Source: CALLCD01 sp039817885 (GTDB lineage Bacteria > Pseudomonadota > Alphaproteobacteria > Caulobacterales > Hyphomonadaceae). Taken from it: DNA of 12,957 nucleotides. Below, piece by piece: positions 5,889-12,957 of this stretch. The DNA lies in contig JBCBUY010000093.1 in NCBI GenBank assembly GCA_039817885.1, forward strand, positions 1 to 12,957. Reading direction: 5' to 3'. Every line of letters starts with the position of its first letter. The stretch's first letter is position 1. The notes beneath the pieces were generated by a model. That model saw only the letters and a list, made by a program, of their open reading frames with translations. It was not told the origin of the DNA and searched no databases. A program made the position numbers and the translations under genes.

Positions 5889-6575
5889 TCAAACTATTGT
5901 CGCTGACAGGTCTTGTTCGAAATTATTGAGCGCGCGAGTTAACGATGAAAAGTCATCGTGTACAAAATCGGCACCAACAGCGTGAAGCTCATCTGCCGTT
6001 CCGAACCCCCAACCGACGCCGTGGGTTTCAACCCCGGCCGCTTTGCCCATCTGGATGTCGAACACCGCATCACCAATCATTAGGGTCTGGTGCGGGTCAA
6101 CGCCCACCGCCTTCATGGCTTCCTCGACCATAAAGGGATGCGGCTTGCCAGGGCCATCATCGGCGCACCAGATGGTATCAAAATACGGCTCAAGCGGATG
6201 CATATCGAAGATCGCACGAATGCCGCGATGCGATTTGCCGGTCGCCATGGCAATCAGCCAATTGTCTTGTCTAAGTTTTTCCAGAGTCTCGCATGCGCCA
6301 TCATAGAGGGGCTCCTTGAAGTCAGGATCCGTGCGCCGCGAGATAAAGGCCTGCCGATACGCATCGACGAGATCTGGCAACTGGGACGCGTCAAAATCAT
6401 CCGGAGCGAGGCGGCGGCAGGCCTCATCCAGGCCCAGCCCAACAATCTGTCTTGTCGCATTATACTCAGGAGGCGGAAGATCCAGCGCGACGAAGGCCGA
6501 CACCATCGCCGTCTGTATGACCTCCCGGCTGTCAACAATCGTGCCATCCATATCCCAAATCGCAAGTTTCAACAT
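5889..6575 (-). CDS. HAD-IA family phosphatase (phosphoglycolate phosphatase-like)
   Basis: This is a haloacid dehalogenase-superfamily hydrolase with all four motifs: DMDGT (D8 nucleophile and D10), T112 in ATGKS, K144 in GKPHP, and the acidic motif GDAVFD (D169, D173). The cap domain lies at about 15-85. It probably hydrolyses a small phosphate ester; the phosphoglycolate-phosphatase-like subgroup is likely, but the substrate cannot be read from sequence. I chose the ATG at 6573-6575 because GAGG (6582-6585) sits 6 nt upstream and the nucleophile motif then falls at the usual distance. A GTG at 6587, overlapping the upstream stop as GTGA, would add four residues. In many alphaproteobacteria such a gene sits between rluC and atp12; here it is separated from both by inserted genes. 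Confidence 0.9.
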   Translation of the reverse strand: MLKLAIWDMDGTIVDSREVIQTAMVSAFVALDLPPPEYNATRQIVGLGLDEACRRLAPDDFDASQLPDLVDAYRQAFISRRTDPDFKEPLYDGACETLEKLRQDNWLIAMATGKSHRGIRAIFDMHPLEPYFDTIWCADDGPGKPHPFMVEEAMKAVGVDPHQTLMIGDAVFDIQMGKAAGVETHGVGWGFGTADELHAVGADFVHDDFSSLTRALNNFEQDLSATIV

Positions 6576-6583
6576 GGCAGACC

Positions 6584-8359
6584 TCACACCGGCACAATAT
6601 CGAAAGGGGCCGTGACACGCACAGCGCCATCCTTAATAGGCTCCGTGCCGTGCCAGCAGAAAGAGGGGAACAGGACCAACATGCCAGCCTGCGGTTTGAT
6701 CCACTTTTCGGGGGCCAATGGGAGATTTGCGTCTTTAGGCGGTTCGCCGAACTTGATCCACCCCGCCTTACTACCGTCGGCCCCCATATTCGGCGGCACC
6801 GACACATAATAGGCAGATGAGATCCACCCCTTGGGATGGATATGATTGACGTGATGCCCGCCGCTTTTAAGCGTAACCGACCAGCTGCCCGAAAATCGAT
6901 ACGCGCCCGTATTACGGTTCGTGGTCGGATGGTCGGGTCCGGCACCAATCGCGCCCATATAGTCGCGAATGGGCGTATCCAAGGCCCGAAAGTAAGCTTT
7001 GAGGACAGGGTCGTTTAGCGCTGCGAGATTTTGCGGCGTCTGAGCCCCTGACCGCAAGGACTGATCGAGCGGCGCGACATCGAACGGGTTCAACCGGTCA
7101 AGGCAGTCGAGCATCGCTGCATTGAATGCCTCGATGGTCTCAAACCCGTCCGGCGGATCGAGACGATAGGTGCGAACATGTCGATCATAATCAATAAGAT
7201 CGGAATATTGGGGATCTTCGAGCAGGCGAAGCGTTGTCACTTCATAAGCCAGCCAAAACTGGTCCAGCGGATCTCGCCGGCGCATCTCTCGAACAAATTG
7301 AAGCGCCTCGCCATACGCCCCCGCAAGCAAAGATGCGCGAACAATATGAAACAGGTCGACCCGCAGGGGGTCATCCGTATACGCCTCTTTTACAACTGAC
7401 AGCGCCTCGTCCAGACGCCCACTATCCAGGAGCAGGGCACATTTCATATAACGGCCGGGAACAGACACTCGGACACTTTCGTCGAGCCGCTCCCAAGACT
7501 GCAAAGCTGCATCATACCGGTCGACTTTTCTCATGATGCTGAGAGCGGAAATCGCCAGCTCTCGCCTTTGCAAAGCCACCGCAACAAGACGGTCAAAGGC
7601 CTGCTCATCACCCATCATCCGATGAAGGTCGGCAAGGAACAGAAGAGTGTCAGCGGACGGCATCATCTCGAAAGCGCGACCTGCTTCCGCCCTGGCCCGA
7701 TCCAGATCGGGCAACATGAAAAACGCCTGGGCAAGCATATAATGGACTTTCGCGTCTTCTACGCCGTCTTGCAGCAAGCCCTCGAATGTCGCGATAGCAT
7801 CCTGAAACGCACCGGTTTCAAGTAAATACGTTCCATAAGTATGGCGCACGGATACTTTTTCCGGCGCGGATTTGCGCGCAGCATCAAGGTGCCGCCGCAC
7901 ACGATCGACGTCTTTATCCACCATGGCTGCATTGGCCGCGCAAATATGAGCATCAGCATCATCTGGGTCACGTTGAAGAAGCGGGTCAACCTCGACAAGC
8001 GCATCACGATAGCGGCCCGCATCATTCAGTGTCCGGGACAAACTCAAACGCGCACTGCGAAAATCGGGATTTAAAGAAAGCGCCCGTCTGAAGGCCGTTT
8101 CAGCAACTTGATATTCTCCGTTCAGTCGAGCCAACAGGCCTTGATTATTGGCAATTTCTGGATTGTTAGGATCAAGCCGCGCCGCCTCGGCAAGGTGAGA
8201 GGAGGCTTTGGCGTAATTACCGTCATTTTTCTCAACAAGCCCTAACAGATGGATCGCTTGCGGATGACTCACACCCGTCAACGCTTGCCTCGCAGCCGCG
8301 AAATCTCGACGCTTATAAGCCGCATATCCAGAGGCAATCGCTTGCTCCGCACGGATCAA
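6584..8359 (-). CDS. TPR-repeat 2OG-Fe(II) oxygenase
   Basis: A 591-residue fusion. The N-terminal two thirds (about 5-400) is built of tetratricopeptide and TPR-like helical repeats, clearest at 34-135, with spaced LDPNNP, LNPDF and RDPDDA turns; these usually bind proteins. The C-terminal part (about 440-591) matches the putative 2OG-Fe(II) oxygenase family: YRFSGSWSV, GGHHVNHIHPKGWISSAYYV (500-519; H506/H508 likely iron ligand region), FPSFCWHGT (distal His 570), and R581 in RVTAPFD for 2-oxoglutarate. It is likely a protein or peptide hydroxylase, with the substrate recruited by the TPRs; the substrate is unknown. The start codon is TTG (8357-8359), supported by GGAGG at 8367-8371 (7-nt spacing) and a TTGA overlap with the rluC stop. 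No signal peptide, so cytoplasmic. It interrupts the usual rluC-HAD order. Confidence 0.85.
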   Translation of the reverse strand: MIRAEQAIASGYAAYKRRDFAAARQALTGVSHPQAIHLLGLVEKNDGNYAKASSHLAEAARLDPNNPEIANNQGLLARLNGEYQVAETAFRRALSLNPDFRSARLSLSRTLNDAGRYRDALVEVDPLLQRDPDDADAHICAANAAMVDKDVDRVRRHLDAARKSAPEKVSVRHTYGTYLLETGAFQDAIATFEGLLQDGVEDAKVHYMLAQAFFMLPDLDRARAEAGRAFEMMPSADTLLFLADLHRMMGDEQAFDRLVAVALQRRELAISALSIMRKVDRYDAALQSWERLDESVRVSVPGRYMKCALLLDSGRLDEALSVVKEAYTDDPLRVDLFHIVRASLLAGAYGEALQFVREMRRRDPLDQFWLAYEVTTLRLLEDPQYSDLIDYDRHVRTYRLDPPDGFETIEAFNAAMLDCLDRLNPFDVAPLDQSLRSGAQTPQNLAALNDPVLKAYFRALDTPIRDYMGAIGAGPDHPTTNRNTGAYRFSGSWSVTLKSGGHHVNHIHPKGWISSAYYVSVPPNMGADGSKAGWIKFGEPPKDANLPLAPEKWIKPQAGMLVLFPSFCWHGTEPIKDGAVRVTAPFDIVPV

Positions 8360-9360
8360 GAGAACACCTCCAATGGGTCACGACCGGCCTCGCTTTCCAA
8401 AAAACCAAATGTCTGAAACGTCTCAGCCATATGCGGCGGAAGCGGTGCCGTGACCGTCAAGGGGGCACCAGTTTTCCGCGGCAATATGATCGCCCGCGCA
8501 TGAAGGTGAAGACCCGCCCCGACCCCCTGGGGCACTTCTTTTCGCGTCGTGTACCGATCATCTCCGAGAATAGATGTTTCGAGCTCGGACATATGGAACC
8601 TCAGCTGATGCGTGCGACCGGTGACAGGCTTCAAAGCAACCCACGCAGCGCGTTGGCCGGCGGTTGAGATCACCGCATAATCCGTAATCGAATGTCGTGC
8701 CCCTTCCGTCTTCTGACTGGAGCGATACATCCGTTCACGGTCTTCCTGGTCTTCGCTGCCGTCGCCCCGCGCCATCCAGCACCGCACCTGACCGGAGCGG
8801 GGCTGGGGCACTTTCACCGTTACTGCCCAATAGATCTTATCAAGCGTCCGACCACGGAAGAGGTCGCCGAGTTTCGCTGCCGATGCCGGATGCTTGGCGA
8901 TGACGAGCACACCGGACGTTTCCCGGTCAAGCCGGTGCACAAGCTTCGGCCGGTGCTCGCTGTCCCCGCGCAGATATCCAAGCATACCATCGATATGGCG
9001 ATTGATCTTTGTCCCCCCCTGGACAGCAAGCCCAGCCGGTTTGTTCAGCACAAAGATGTCGTCATCCTCATAAATGACAAGGCTCTTCATAAAGGCCTCG
9101 TCACCTCCCCAGCGCTGTCCTTTGATATCATCTCCGGCAGGCTTCGGCTTTTTCGAAAGCGGCGGTAGGCGAACCGCCTGACCCGCCTCAAGACGCGTGT
9201 TTGATTTTGCCCGGCCGCCATCAACCCGTATCTGACCGCTGCGCAAGAGTTTCTCCACCTCGCCCTGAGTCACGCGCATGCGCCGCTTGACCCAGCGATC
9301 CAGCCGCGCGCCGGCCTCCTCATGGGTAACGGTCTCGATAACGACATCATTCCGGCTCAC
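8356..9360 (-). CDS. rluC: RluC-like 23S rRNA pseudouridine synthase
   Basis: This enzyme isomerises uridines to pseudouridine in rRNA, probably 23S. An N-terminal S4 RNA-binding domain (about 12-65; ARLDRWVKRR, LLRSGQIRVDG) is followed by the RluA-type catalytic domain, with the invariant HRLDRETSG motif (catalytic D145), NKPAG (about 106-110), and the GRTHQLRFH C-terminal motif. I chose the GTG at 9358-9360, which overlaps the crcB TGA as GTGA, because GGAGG (9369-9373) lies 8 nt upstream. An alternative GTG at 9384 would add eight residues and overlap crcB by 28 nt. Length is 334 residues, normal for RluC. The gene overlaps the next one by 4 nt. RluC rather than RluD is suggested by the context; exact target uridines cannot be told. 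Confidence 0.88.
   Translation of the reverse strand: MSRNDVVIETVTHEEAGARLDRWVKRRMRVTQGEVEKLLRSGQIRVDGGRAKSNTRLEAGQAVRLPPLSKKPKPAGDDIKGQRWGGDEAFMKSLVIYEDDDIFVLNKPAGLAVQGGTKINRHIDGMLGYLRGDSEHRPKLVHRLDRETSGVLVIAKHPASAAKLGDLFRGRTLDKIYWAVTVKVPQPRSGQVRCWMARGDGSEDQEDRERMYRSSQKTEGARHSITDYAVISTAGQRAAWVALKPVTGRTHQLRFHMSELETSILGDDRYTTRKEVPQGVGAGLHLHARAIILPRKTGAPLTVTAPLPPHMAETFQTFGFLESEAGRDPLEVFS
8367..8371 (-). promoter_or_regulatory. Ribosome binding site that fixes the TTG start of the TPR-oxygenase
   Basis: A full GGAGG lies inside the end of rluC, 7 nt before the TTG that overlaps the rluC stop. No ATG or GTG in the right frame is close, so this site decides the start. Confidence 0.75.
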
Positions 9361-9740
9361 GCGATCAGCCTCCGGGCGAGCCACAAGCCGACAAAGAGAG
9401 CCGCAACGCCAAGAACAACCGAACCGCCGGCATAGCTCGCAGCCCTAGCCATAGCACCGCTCCGCATCATCAAAGAGATCTCGAGCGAAAACGCAGAAAA
9501 CGTGGTGAAGCCGCCAAGAACGCCCGTGGCCAGAAAAAGCCGTATGCCTTGACCCGCATCTTCACCGCGGAAGGCAAGCCAACCAATCACCAGTCCCATC
9601 ACGAGACTGCCAATCGTGTTCACGGCAAAGGTTCCCCATGGCCAGCCGCTTGGCATAAAGCGCAGGGCGGCCAGTCCGACACCATGGCGAAGGCTCGCGC
9701 CAATGGCTCCGCCGAGCCCGACAAGGAGAAAACCGTTCAT
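9357..9740 (-). CDS. crcB: CrcB/Fluc fluoride ion channel
   Basis: CrcB (Fluc) is a small dual-topology membrane channel that exports fluoride. The 127-residue protein has four hydrophobic membrane segments and the family signatures GGAIGASLRHG (10-20), PWGTFAVNTIGSLVMG (34-49, including the conserved N41), and GVLGGFTTFSAFSLE (73-87). I chose ATG 9738-9740; the longer open frame upstream (to 9875) runs through the preceding gene and has no family residues. AGAGG (9747-9751) lies 6 nt before this ATG. It follows the RluA-family gene by 19 bp and overlaps rluC by 4 nt. There is no room for a fluoride riboswitch directly upstream, so fluoride control at this point is unlikely. Confidence 0.92.
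   Translation of the reverse strand: MNGFLLVGLGGAIGASLRHGVGLAALRFMPSGWPWGTFAVNTIGSLVMGLVIGWLAFRGEDAGQGIRLFLATGVLGGFTTFSAFSLEISLMMRSGAMARAASYAGGSVVLGVAALFVGLWLARRLIA
9369..9373 (-). promoter_or_regulatory. Ribosome binding site that fixes the GTG start of rluC
   Basis: GGAGG inside the last codons of crcB lies 8 nt before the GTG at 9358-9360. It favours this start over the upstream GTG at 9384, which has no such site at that spacing. Confidence 0.7.
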
Positions 9741-9759
9741 GGCTCGCCTCTTACGCCGC

Positions 9760-10485
9760 TCATCTCGGAAGCTCCAGCCCTGCCTGCATCGCTCTTTCTT
9801 CCATATCCGCCGGTATCGGCGCTTCGAGACGTAGATCCCCGCCGTCCGGATGTGCGAGGACGAGCCGCGCCGCATGCAGCATCAGCCTTGGCGCGGAAAG
9901 CTTGCCGGTGCCATAAAGTGGGTCGCCCAGAATGGGACAGCCGAGATGCTTCAAATGGGCCCGCAGCTGATGCATCCGGCCCGTCTTGGGATGAAGCTCG
10001 AAGAGAGCCGTGGGCTCTAACCGAGACAAAACCCGCCAATGAGTCTTGGCATCCACCGCGCCCGGCGTATCACTTGCAATCATTGGCGGTGCCCCCCGCT
10101 GACCTTTGCAAGACAGAAGCGGTTGATCAATGTCGCCCGCATTCGATGCCGGCAGATCGCCTTCTGCCAGAGCGAGATAGGTCTTCTTGGCGCGCCGTGC
10201 GGAGAAGCTCTCCGACAGATGCGCGGCGGCCGGCTTTGTCTTCGCCGCAACGATCACGCCGGACGTTCCGGTGTCCAATCGGTGGACCAGGCGCGGACGT
10301 TTGCCGTTCGACCGCACGAAGACCCATTGTAACGTATCGAGACATCGCCCGCGATTACCTCGCGTTTGAACCGGCAGCCCGGCTGGCTTGTTGAAGGCGA
10401 TCACCGATGCATCTTCGTGGATCACCAGCGTCCGCACAAAAGCAGCGTCCGCATCGCTAATCGCGGGACTCTCGAGCTTCGCCAT
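9760..10485 (-). CDS. RluA-family pseudouridine synthase without S4 domain
   Basis: A 241-residue pseudouridine synthase acting on rRNA or tRNA. The catalytic motif HRLDTGTSG (H68-G76, catalytic D71), FNKPAGLPVQ (31-40) and the KTGRMHQLRAHL motif near 167-178 are all present. Unlike the neighbouring rluC, it lacks the N-terminal S4 domain and is of RluA size, so RluA-like targets are possible; substrate is not determined. It starts 46 bp after sufD. GGAGG lies 11 nt before the ATG, which is rather far, and can pair with CCTCT next to the ATG. A TATAAT hexamer also lies between the two (10491-10496), so a local promoter is conceivable. Confidence 0.88.
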   Translation of the reverse strand: MAKLESPAISDADAAFVRTLVIHEDASVIAFNKPAGLPVQTRGNRGRCLDTLQWVFVRSNGKRPRLVHRLDTGTSGVIVAAKTKPAAAHLSESFSARRAKKTYLALAEGDLPASNAGDIDQPLLSCKGQRGAPPMIASDTPGAVDAKTHWRVLSRLEPTALFELHPKTGRMHQLRAHLKHLGCPILGDPLYGTGKLSAPRLMLHAARLVLAHPDGGDLRLEAPIPADMEERAMQAGLELPR

Positions 10486-10531
10486 AGAGGATTATACCTC
10501 CGTCTTAGACCCCGGGCATAGATACGTATCG

Positions 10532-11770
10532 TCAGCCTGCCTGTAACGTCTCGGTCGCCGCCGCCTGCAGCCAGCTCCGCGCCGTATCGGTCATGATCTC
10601 CAAAGCCGGTCCGTAGGCTGTTTCGAGCGCTTCAGCGATGAACGCTTCGGTAAGCAGAGCCTTGGCCGCTAGCTCTGGGATACCGCGCTGGCGCATATAG
10701 AAGAGCGCTTCATCATCGAGCGCGCCGCAGGTATTCCCATGGGCACAAGCAACATCATCAGCATAGATCTCAAGCTCGGGCTTGGCATTCACCACAGCAC
10801 CATCCTCAAGCAGCAAAGCATTGTGCTGCATGTCTGCATCAGTCTGTTGTCCGACATTGCGCGGCACATGGAACTTACCCTGGAAAACACCCTCGCCGCC
10901 ATTCATCACAGCCCCCTTTGTGCGCTGCTCGGTCACGCAAGCGCGCGCGCCATGGCGAACATGGGATGTGAAATCGATATGGGCATCCTGGCCGGCAAGA
11001 TAAGCTGCATTCAAGGTCGCGCGAGCCGCGTCTTCCTCATGGACCAATCGGGTTTCAATACGCGCCACTTGGCCGCCAAAGGCGAGCACGGTCTGAACAT
11101 ATTCCGCCTCAGCGCTCAGGTGAATGTCAGCCGTTATGGCCATCGCTTCTCCGGGCGCGCCGCTTGGTTGGATCATTGTCCGCGTCACTCGCCCCCCGGA
11201 CTGAACGCTAAAAGACGACAGCGAGGCATTGAGACCAGCCCCTCCGAGCTGGCTTTCGACAATGTCGACCGACGCGCCCTTGCGAACAAGGAATACGATC
11301 CGCGCAAACCCAGCATCGCCGCTATTCACATAGATGAGCTTTAGCGGCGATCTGACTTGTTCTGTAACCTCCACCATGATGGTTTCCGGCGTCAGAGCTG
11401 CAGTCATAGCGCCCAGAGGAACGTCTTCAGCCGCGGCAAAGGACTGGCCATCGGTCTTCGCCAAAGCGCGCAAGCCCTCCGGCAGATCCTCCAAGCCATC
11501 GGCTCGGCCGTTGCGGAACACGATACTATGGCCTTCGATCTCGGAGAACGGATCAGGTCTGGCCCCAGCGCCGCCGTTCAGAGTCTTCAGGCGCGCCTTG
11601 AAGTCTGTCCACTTGAAAGCTTCCATCCGGCGATGCGGAAGGCCGTTTGCGGCAAACGCTGTGAACGCGCGCTCCCGGCGTGGATCGTCCTCAAACGCAT
11701 CATAAGCGGCGACCAAATCCAGCTCGGCAGCATTTGGGTCTTTGATCAGGTCTCCGGGCGCAGGGGTCAC
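10532..11770 (-). CDS. sufD: SufD, Fe-S cluster assembly scaffold subunit
   Basis: SufD forms the SufBCD scaffold complex with SufB and the ATPase SufC, building Fe-S clusters in the cytoplasm, especially under oxidative stress or iron limitation. The 412-residue product carries the SufB/SufD core: GKFHVPRNVGQQTDADMQHNALLL, KPELEIYADDV, then CAHGNTCGALDDEALFYMRQRGI (from C342). H344 corresponds to the functionally important His of SufD at the SufB interface in E. coli (family knowledge). The N-terminal RRMEAFKWTD motif is typical as well. The start is GTG (11768-11770), overlapping the sufC stop as GTGA, with GGAGAGG 4 nt upstream. The gene after it is not sufS but an RluA-family gene, so the desulfurase must be elsewhere. 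Confidence 0.95.
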   Translation of the reverse strand: MTPAPGDLIKDPNAAELDLVAAYDAFEDDPRRERAFTAFAANGLPHRRMEAFKWTDFKARLKTLNGGAGARPDPFSEIEGHSIVFRNGRADGLEDLPEGLRALAKTDGQSFAAAEDVPLGAMTAALTPETIMVEVTEQVRSPLKLIYVNSGDAGFARIVFLVRKGASVDIVESQLGGAGLNASLSSFSVQSGGRVTRTMIQPSGAPGEAMAITADIHLSAEAEYVQTVLAFGGQVARIETRLVHEEDAARATLNAAYLAGQDAHIDFTSHVRHGARACVTEQRTKGAVMNGGEGVFQGKFHVPRNVGQQTDADMQHNALLLEDGAVVNAKPELEIYADDVACAHGNTCGALDDEALFYMRQRGIPELAAKALLTEAFIAEALETAYGPALEIMTDTARSWLQAAATETLQAG

Positions 11771-12528
11771 GCGGCCTCTCCAAGCACACCATCATAACCT
11801 TCTTTCTCAAGCCGCTCTGCGAGCTCTGGCCCACCGGTGGTGACAATTCTGCCGTCCGCGAGCACGTGAACCTTATCCGGTTTGATATGATCAAGCAGGC
11901 GTTGATAATGGGTGATCACAAGCATGCCCCGATCCGGTGAGCGCAGCGCATTCACACCATTCGCCACAATCCTCAAAGCGTCGATATCGAGACCGGAATC
12001 GGTCTCGTCGAGCACCAGAAAGCGGGGCTCCATCATCATCATTTGGAAGATTTCAAGCCGCTTCTTTTCCCCGCCAGAGAAACCCACATTGAGCGGGCGC
12101 TTCAACATGTCATTGGTCAAGTTGAGCTGCTGTCCGATCTCTCTGGACTTCTTGATGAAATCCGGTGCCGAGATCTCCTCCTCGCCTCGCGCCGCACGCT
12201 GAGCATTCATTGCCGTGCGCACAAAGGTCATGACGGGAACACCCGGGATTTCGACAGGATATTGGAACGAGAGAAAGACGCCCTTGGCCGCGCGTTCTTC
12301 CGGTTCAAGCTCCAACAGGTCTTCGCCCTCGAACGCGACCGTGCCATCGGTCACCTCGTAGCCATCCTTGCCCGTCAGCACATAGGACAGGGTCGATTTC
12401 CCAGCCCCATTTGGGCCCATTATGGCATGCACTTCGCCAGCCGGGACTTCCAAAGAGAGCCCGTTCAGAATAGCGCGAGCGTCATCGCCCTCACCTACAC
12501 TGGCATGGATATGATCAAGCTTAAGCAT
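11767..12528 (-). CDS. sufC: SufC, Fe-S assembly ATPase
   Basis: SufC is the ABC-type ATPase of the SufBCD scaffold. It drives conformational change, not transport. The 253-residue protein has Walker A GPNGAGKST (38-46), Q-loop Q89, the signature FSGGEKKR (150-157), Walker B LVLDE (171-175) followed by TDSGLD, and the H-loop THY (H207). The ATDSGLD-type segment and EKKRLEIFQM are characteristic of SufC among ABC ATPases. It starts 46 bp after the stop of the upstream hypothetical ORF; its ribosome site is weak. It overlaps sufD by 4 nt, so the two are translationally coupled. sufB is expected upstream, beyond the window. Confidence 0.96.
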   Translation of the reverse strand: MLKLDHIHASVGEGDDARAILNGLSLEVPAGEVHAIMGPNGAGKSTLSYVLTGKDGYEVTDGTVAFEGEDLLELEPEERAAKGVFLSFQYPVEIPGVPVMTFVRTAMNAQRAARGEEEISAPDFIKKSREIGQQLNLTNDMLKRPLNVGFSGGEKKRLEIFQMMMMEPRFLVLDETDSGLDIDALRIVANGVNALRSPDRGMLVITHYQRLLDHIKPDKVHVLADGRIVTTGGPELAERLEKEGYDGVLGEAA

Positions 12529-12574
12529 CGCCGCGGGATATGGGGCAGAACGCGGGCTTTGGGAAGAGGATAGA

Positions 12575-12957
12575 TCAGGATGTATCCCATAAAACCAGCG
12601 CCTCTCTCAGCTCAAAACTGATCCCGCCATGGAGGATCCCGATCTCGGGGGATAGGCCGGCGGGCGGCGCTCCGGGCGCAACAATCGGCGTCAGTTCACC
12701 CGATTGGCGGATAGCATAAAGCCGCCGGGCGAGACGTTTCGCGTGAGCTTCCGGCGCATCAAGCACGCGTTGAAGCGCGATGATCCGCCGGGAAAACCGG
12801 CGCACCGCGATATGGACCGGCATCCGGGCCCGCTGAAACCCTGAGAAATCCGGCCGTTCGGAAAAATCCATCAGCGGCGGCAGGAGGGAGAGGCGCACCC
12901 GGCGTGCCCGCGGGAACACGGCTTGCTCAATATCCTCAAATGTTTCAGAGGCTTGTG
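12575..12957 (-). CDS. Partial hypothetical protein upstream of sufC
   Basis: The C-terminal 126 residues of an ORF that stays open to the window edge, so its start is not seen; an internal GTG at 12919 is a possible but unlikely start. I do not recognise a family. It is basic and Arg-rich, with DFSERPDFSGFQRARMPVHIAVRRFSRRI in the middle and a Pro/Gly-rich stretch (VAPGAPPAGLSPEIG) near the end. There is no signal peptide or membrane segment in the visible part. It is co-directional with sufC and 46 bp upstream of it, so it probably belongs to the suf operon, perhaps between sufB and sufC. Codon and base use look like its neighbours. Confidence 0.6.
   Translation of the reverse strand, partial: QASETFEDIEQAVFPRARRVRLSLLPPLMDFSERPDFSGFQRARMPVHIAVRRFSRRIIALQRVLDAPEAHAKRLARRLYAIRQSGELTPIVAPGAPPAGLSPEIGILHGGISFELREALVLWDTS

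Noticed and set aside
4989..6575. HAD phosphatase and TIR protein as a two-gene defence system
   Set aside because: The HAD gene is a common neighbour of atp12 and rluC in this class and has normal composition, so adjacency alone does not support a joint defence role.
6090..6809. 239-codon plus-strand ORF
   Set aside because: Antisense to the HAD and TPR-oxygenase genes, both of which have complete catalytic motifs.
9358..9384. GTG at 9384 as the rluC start
   Set aside because: It would overlap crcB by 28 nt without a well-placed ribosome site, whereas the GTG at 9360 has GGAGG 8 nt upstream and a GTGA overlap.
9741..9759. Fluoride riboswitch upstream of crcB
   Set aside because: Only 19 bp separate crcB from the previous gene, too short for the aptamer, and no aptamer-like sequence is seen.
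9549..10394. 281-codon plus-strand ORF
   Set aside because: Antisense to crcB and the RluA-family gene, Pro/Arg/Ser-rich low-information sequence, no recognisable domain.
1..12957. CRISPR arrays, tRNA/rRNA genes, insertion sequences, att sites
   Set aside because: No regularly spaced repeats, no cloverleaf or rRNA-like sequence, no transposase and no terminal inverted or target-site repeats were noticed on reading both strands.

Overview
The window comes from a bacterial chromosome, almost certainly an alphaproteobacterium. The evidence is an ATP12-family F1-ATPase chaperone gene (found in alphaproteobacteria and mitochondria), an imuA-imuB SOS mutagenesis pair, and an alphaproteobacterial-type LexA box (GTTC-N7-GTTC) in front of imuA. 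Base composition is GC-rich, roughly in the upper 50s percent by eye. The style recalls marine Caulobacterales/Hyphomonadaceae-like lineages, but I cannot fix the family. Every gene I can support lies on the minus strand, so transcription runs right to left.

Right half (12957 down to about 4294): ten co-directional genes with gaps of 46 bp or less, and four to five junctions with 4-nt stop/start overlaps, which looks like one long operon. In transcription order it holds a partial hypothetical ORF, sufC and sufD (Fe-S assembly), an RluA-family pseudouridine synthase, crcB (fluoride channel), an RluC-like pseudouridine synthase, a TPR-2OG-Fe(II) oxygenase fusion, a HAD phosphatase, a TIR-domain protein, and atp12. 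The order crcB - rluC - HAD - atp12 is, from my general knowledge, a recurrent alphaproteobacterial arrangement. Here two extra genes are spliced into it: the TPR-oxygenase between rluC and HAD, and the TIR protein between HAD and atp12. The TIR gene is visibly AT-richer than its neighbours, which suggests transfer.

Left half (about 4293 down to 1): a small secreted protein of unknown function with its own strong terminator; pccB (propionyl-CoA carboxylase beta chain) with a candidate promoter; a 396-bp intergenic stretch; then imuA and imuB. The intergenic stretch holds an intrinsic terminator, an 11-bp perfect inverted repeat and a second GAAC-N7-GAAC pair. The imuA promoter overlaps the LexA box and sits so close to the ATG that the mRNA is probably leaderless. 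imuB runs into a stop near the left edge in a way that suggests a frameshift or sequencing error.

Most genes are housekeeping. The best candidates for something new are the TIR plus beta-sandwich protein, translationally coupled to atp12, and a possible SOS-controlled small transcript upstream of imuA. No tRNA, rRNA, CRISPR array or insertion sequence was seen.
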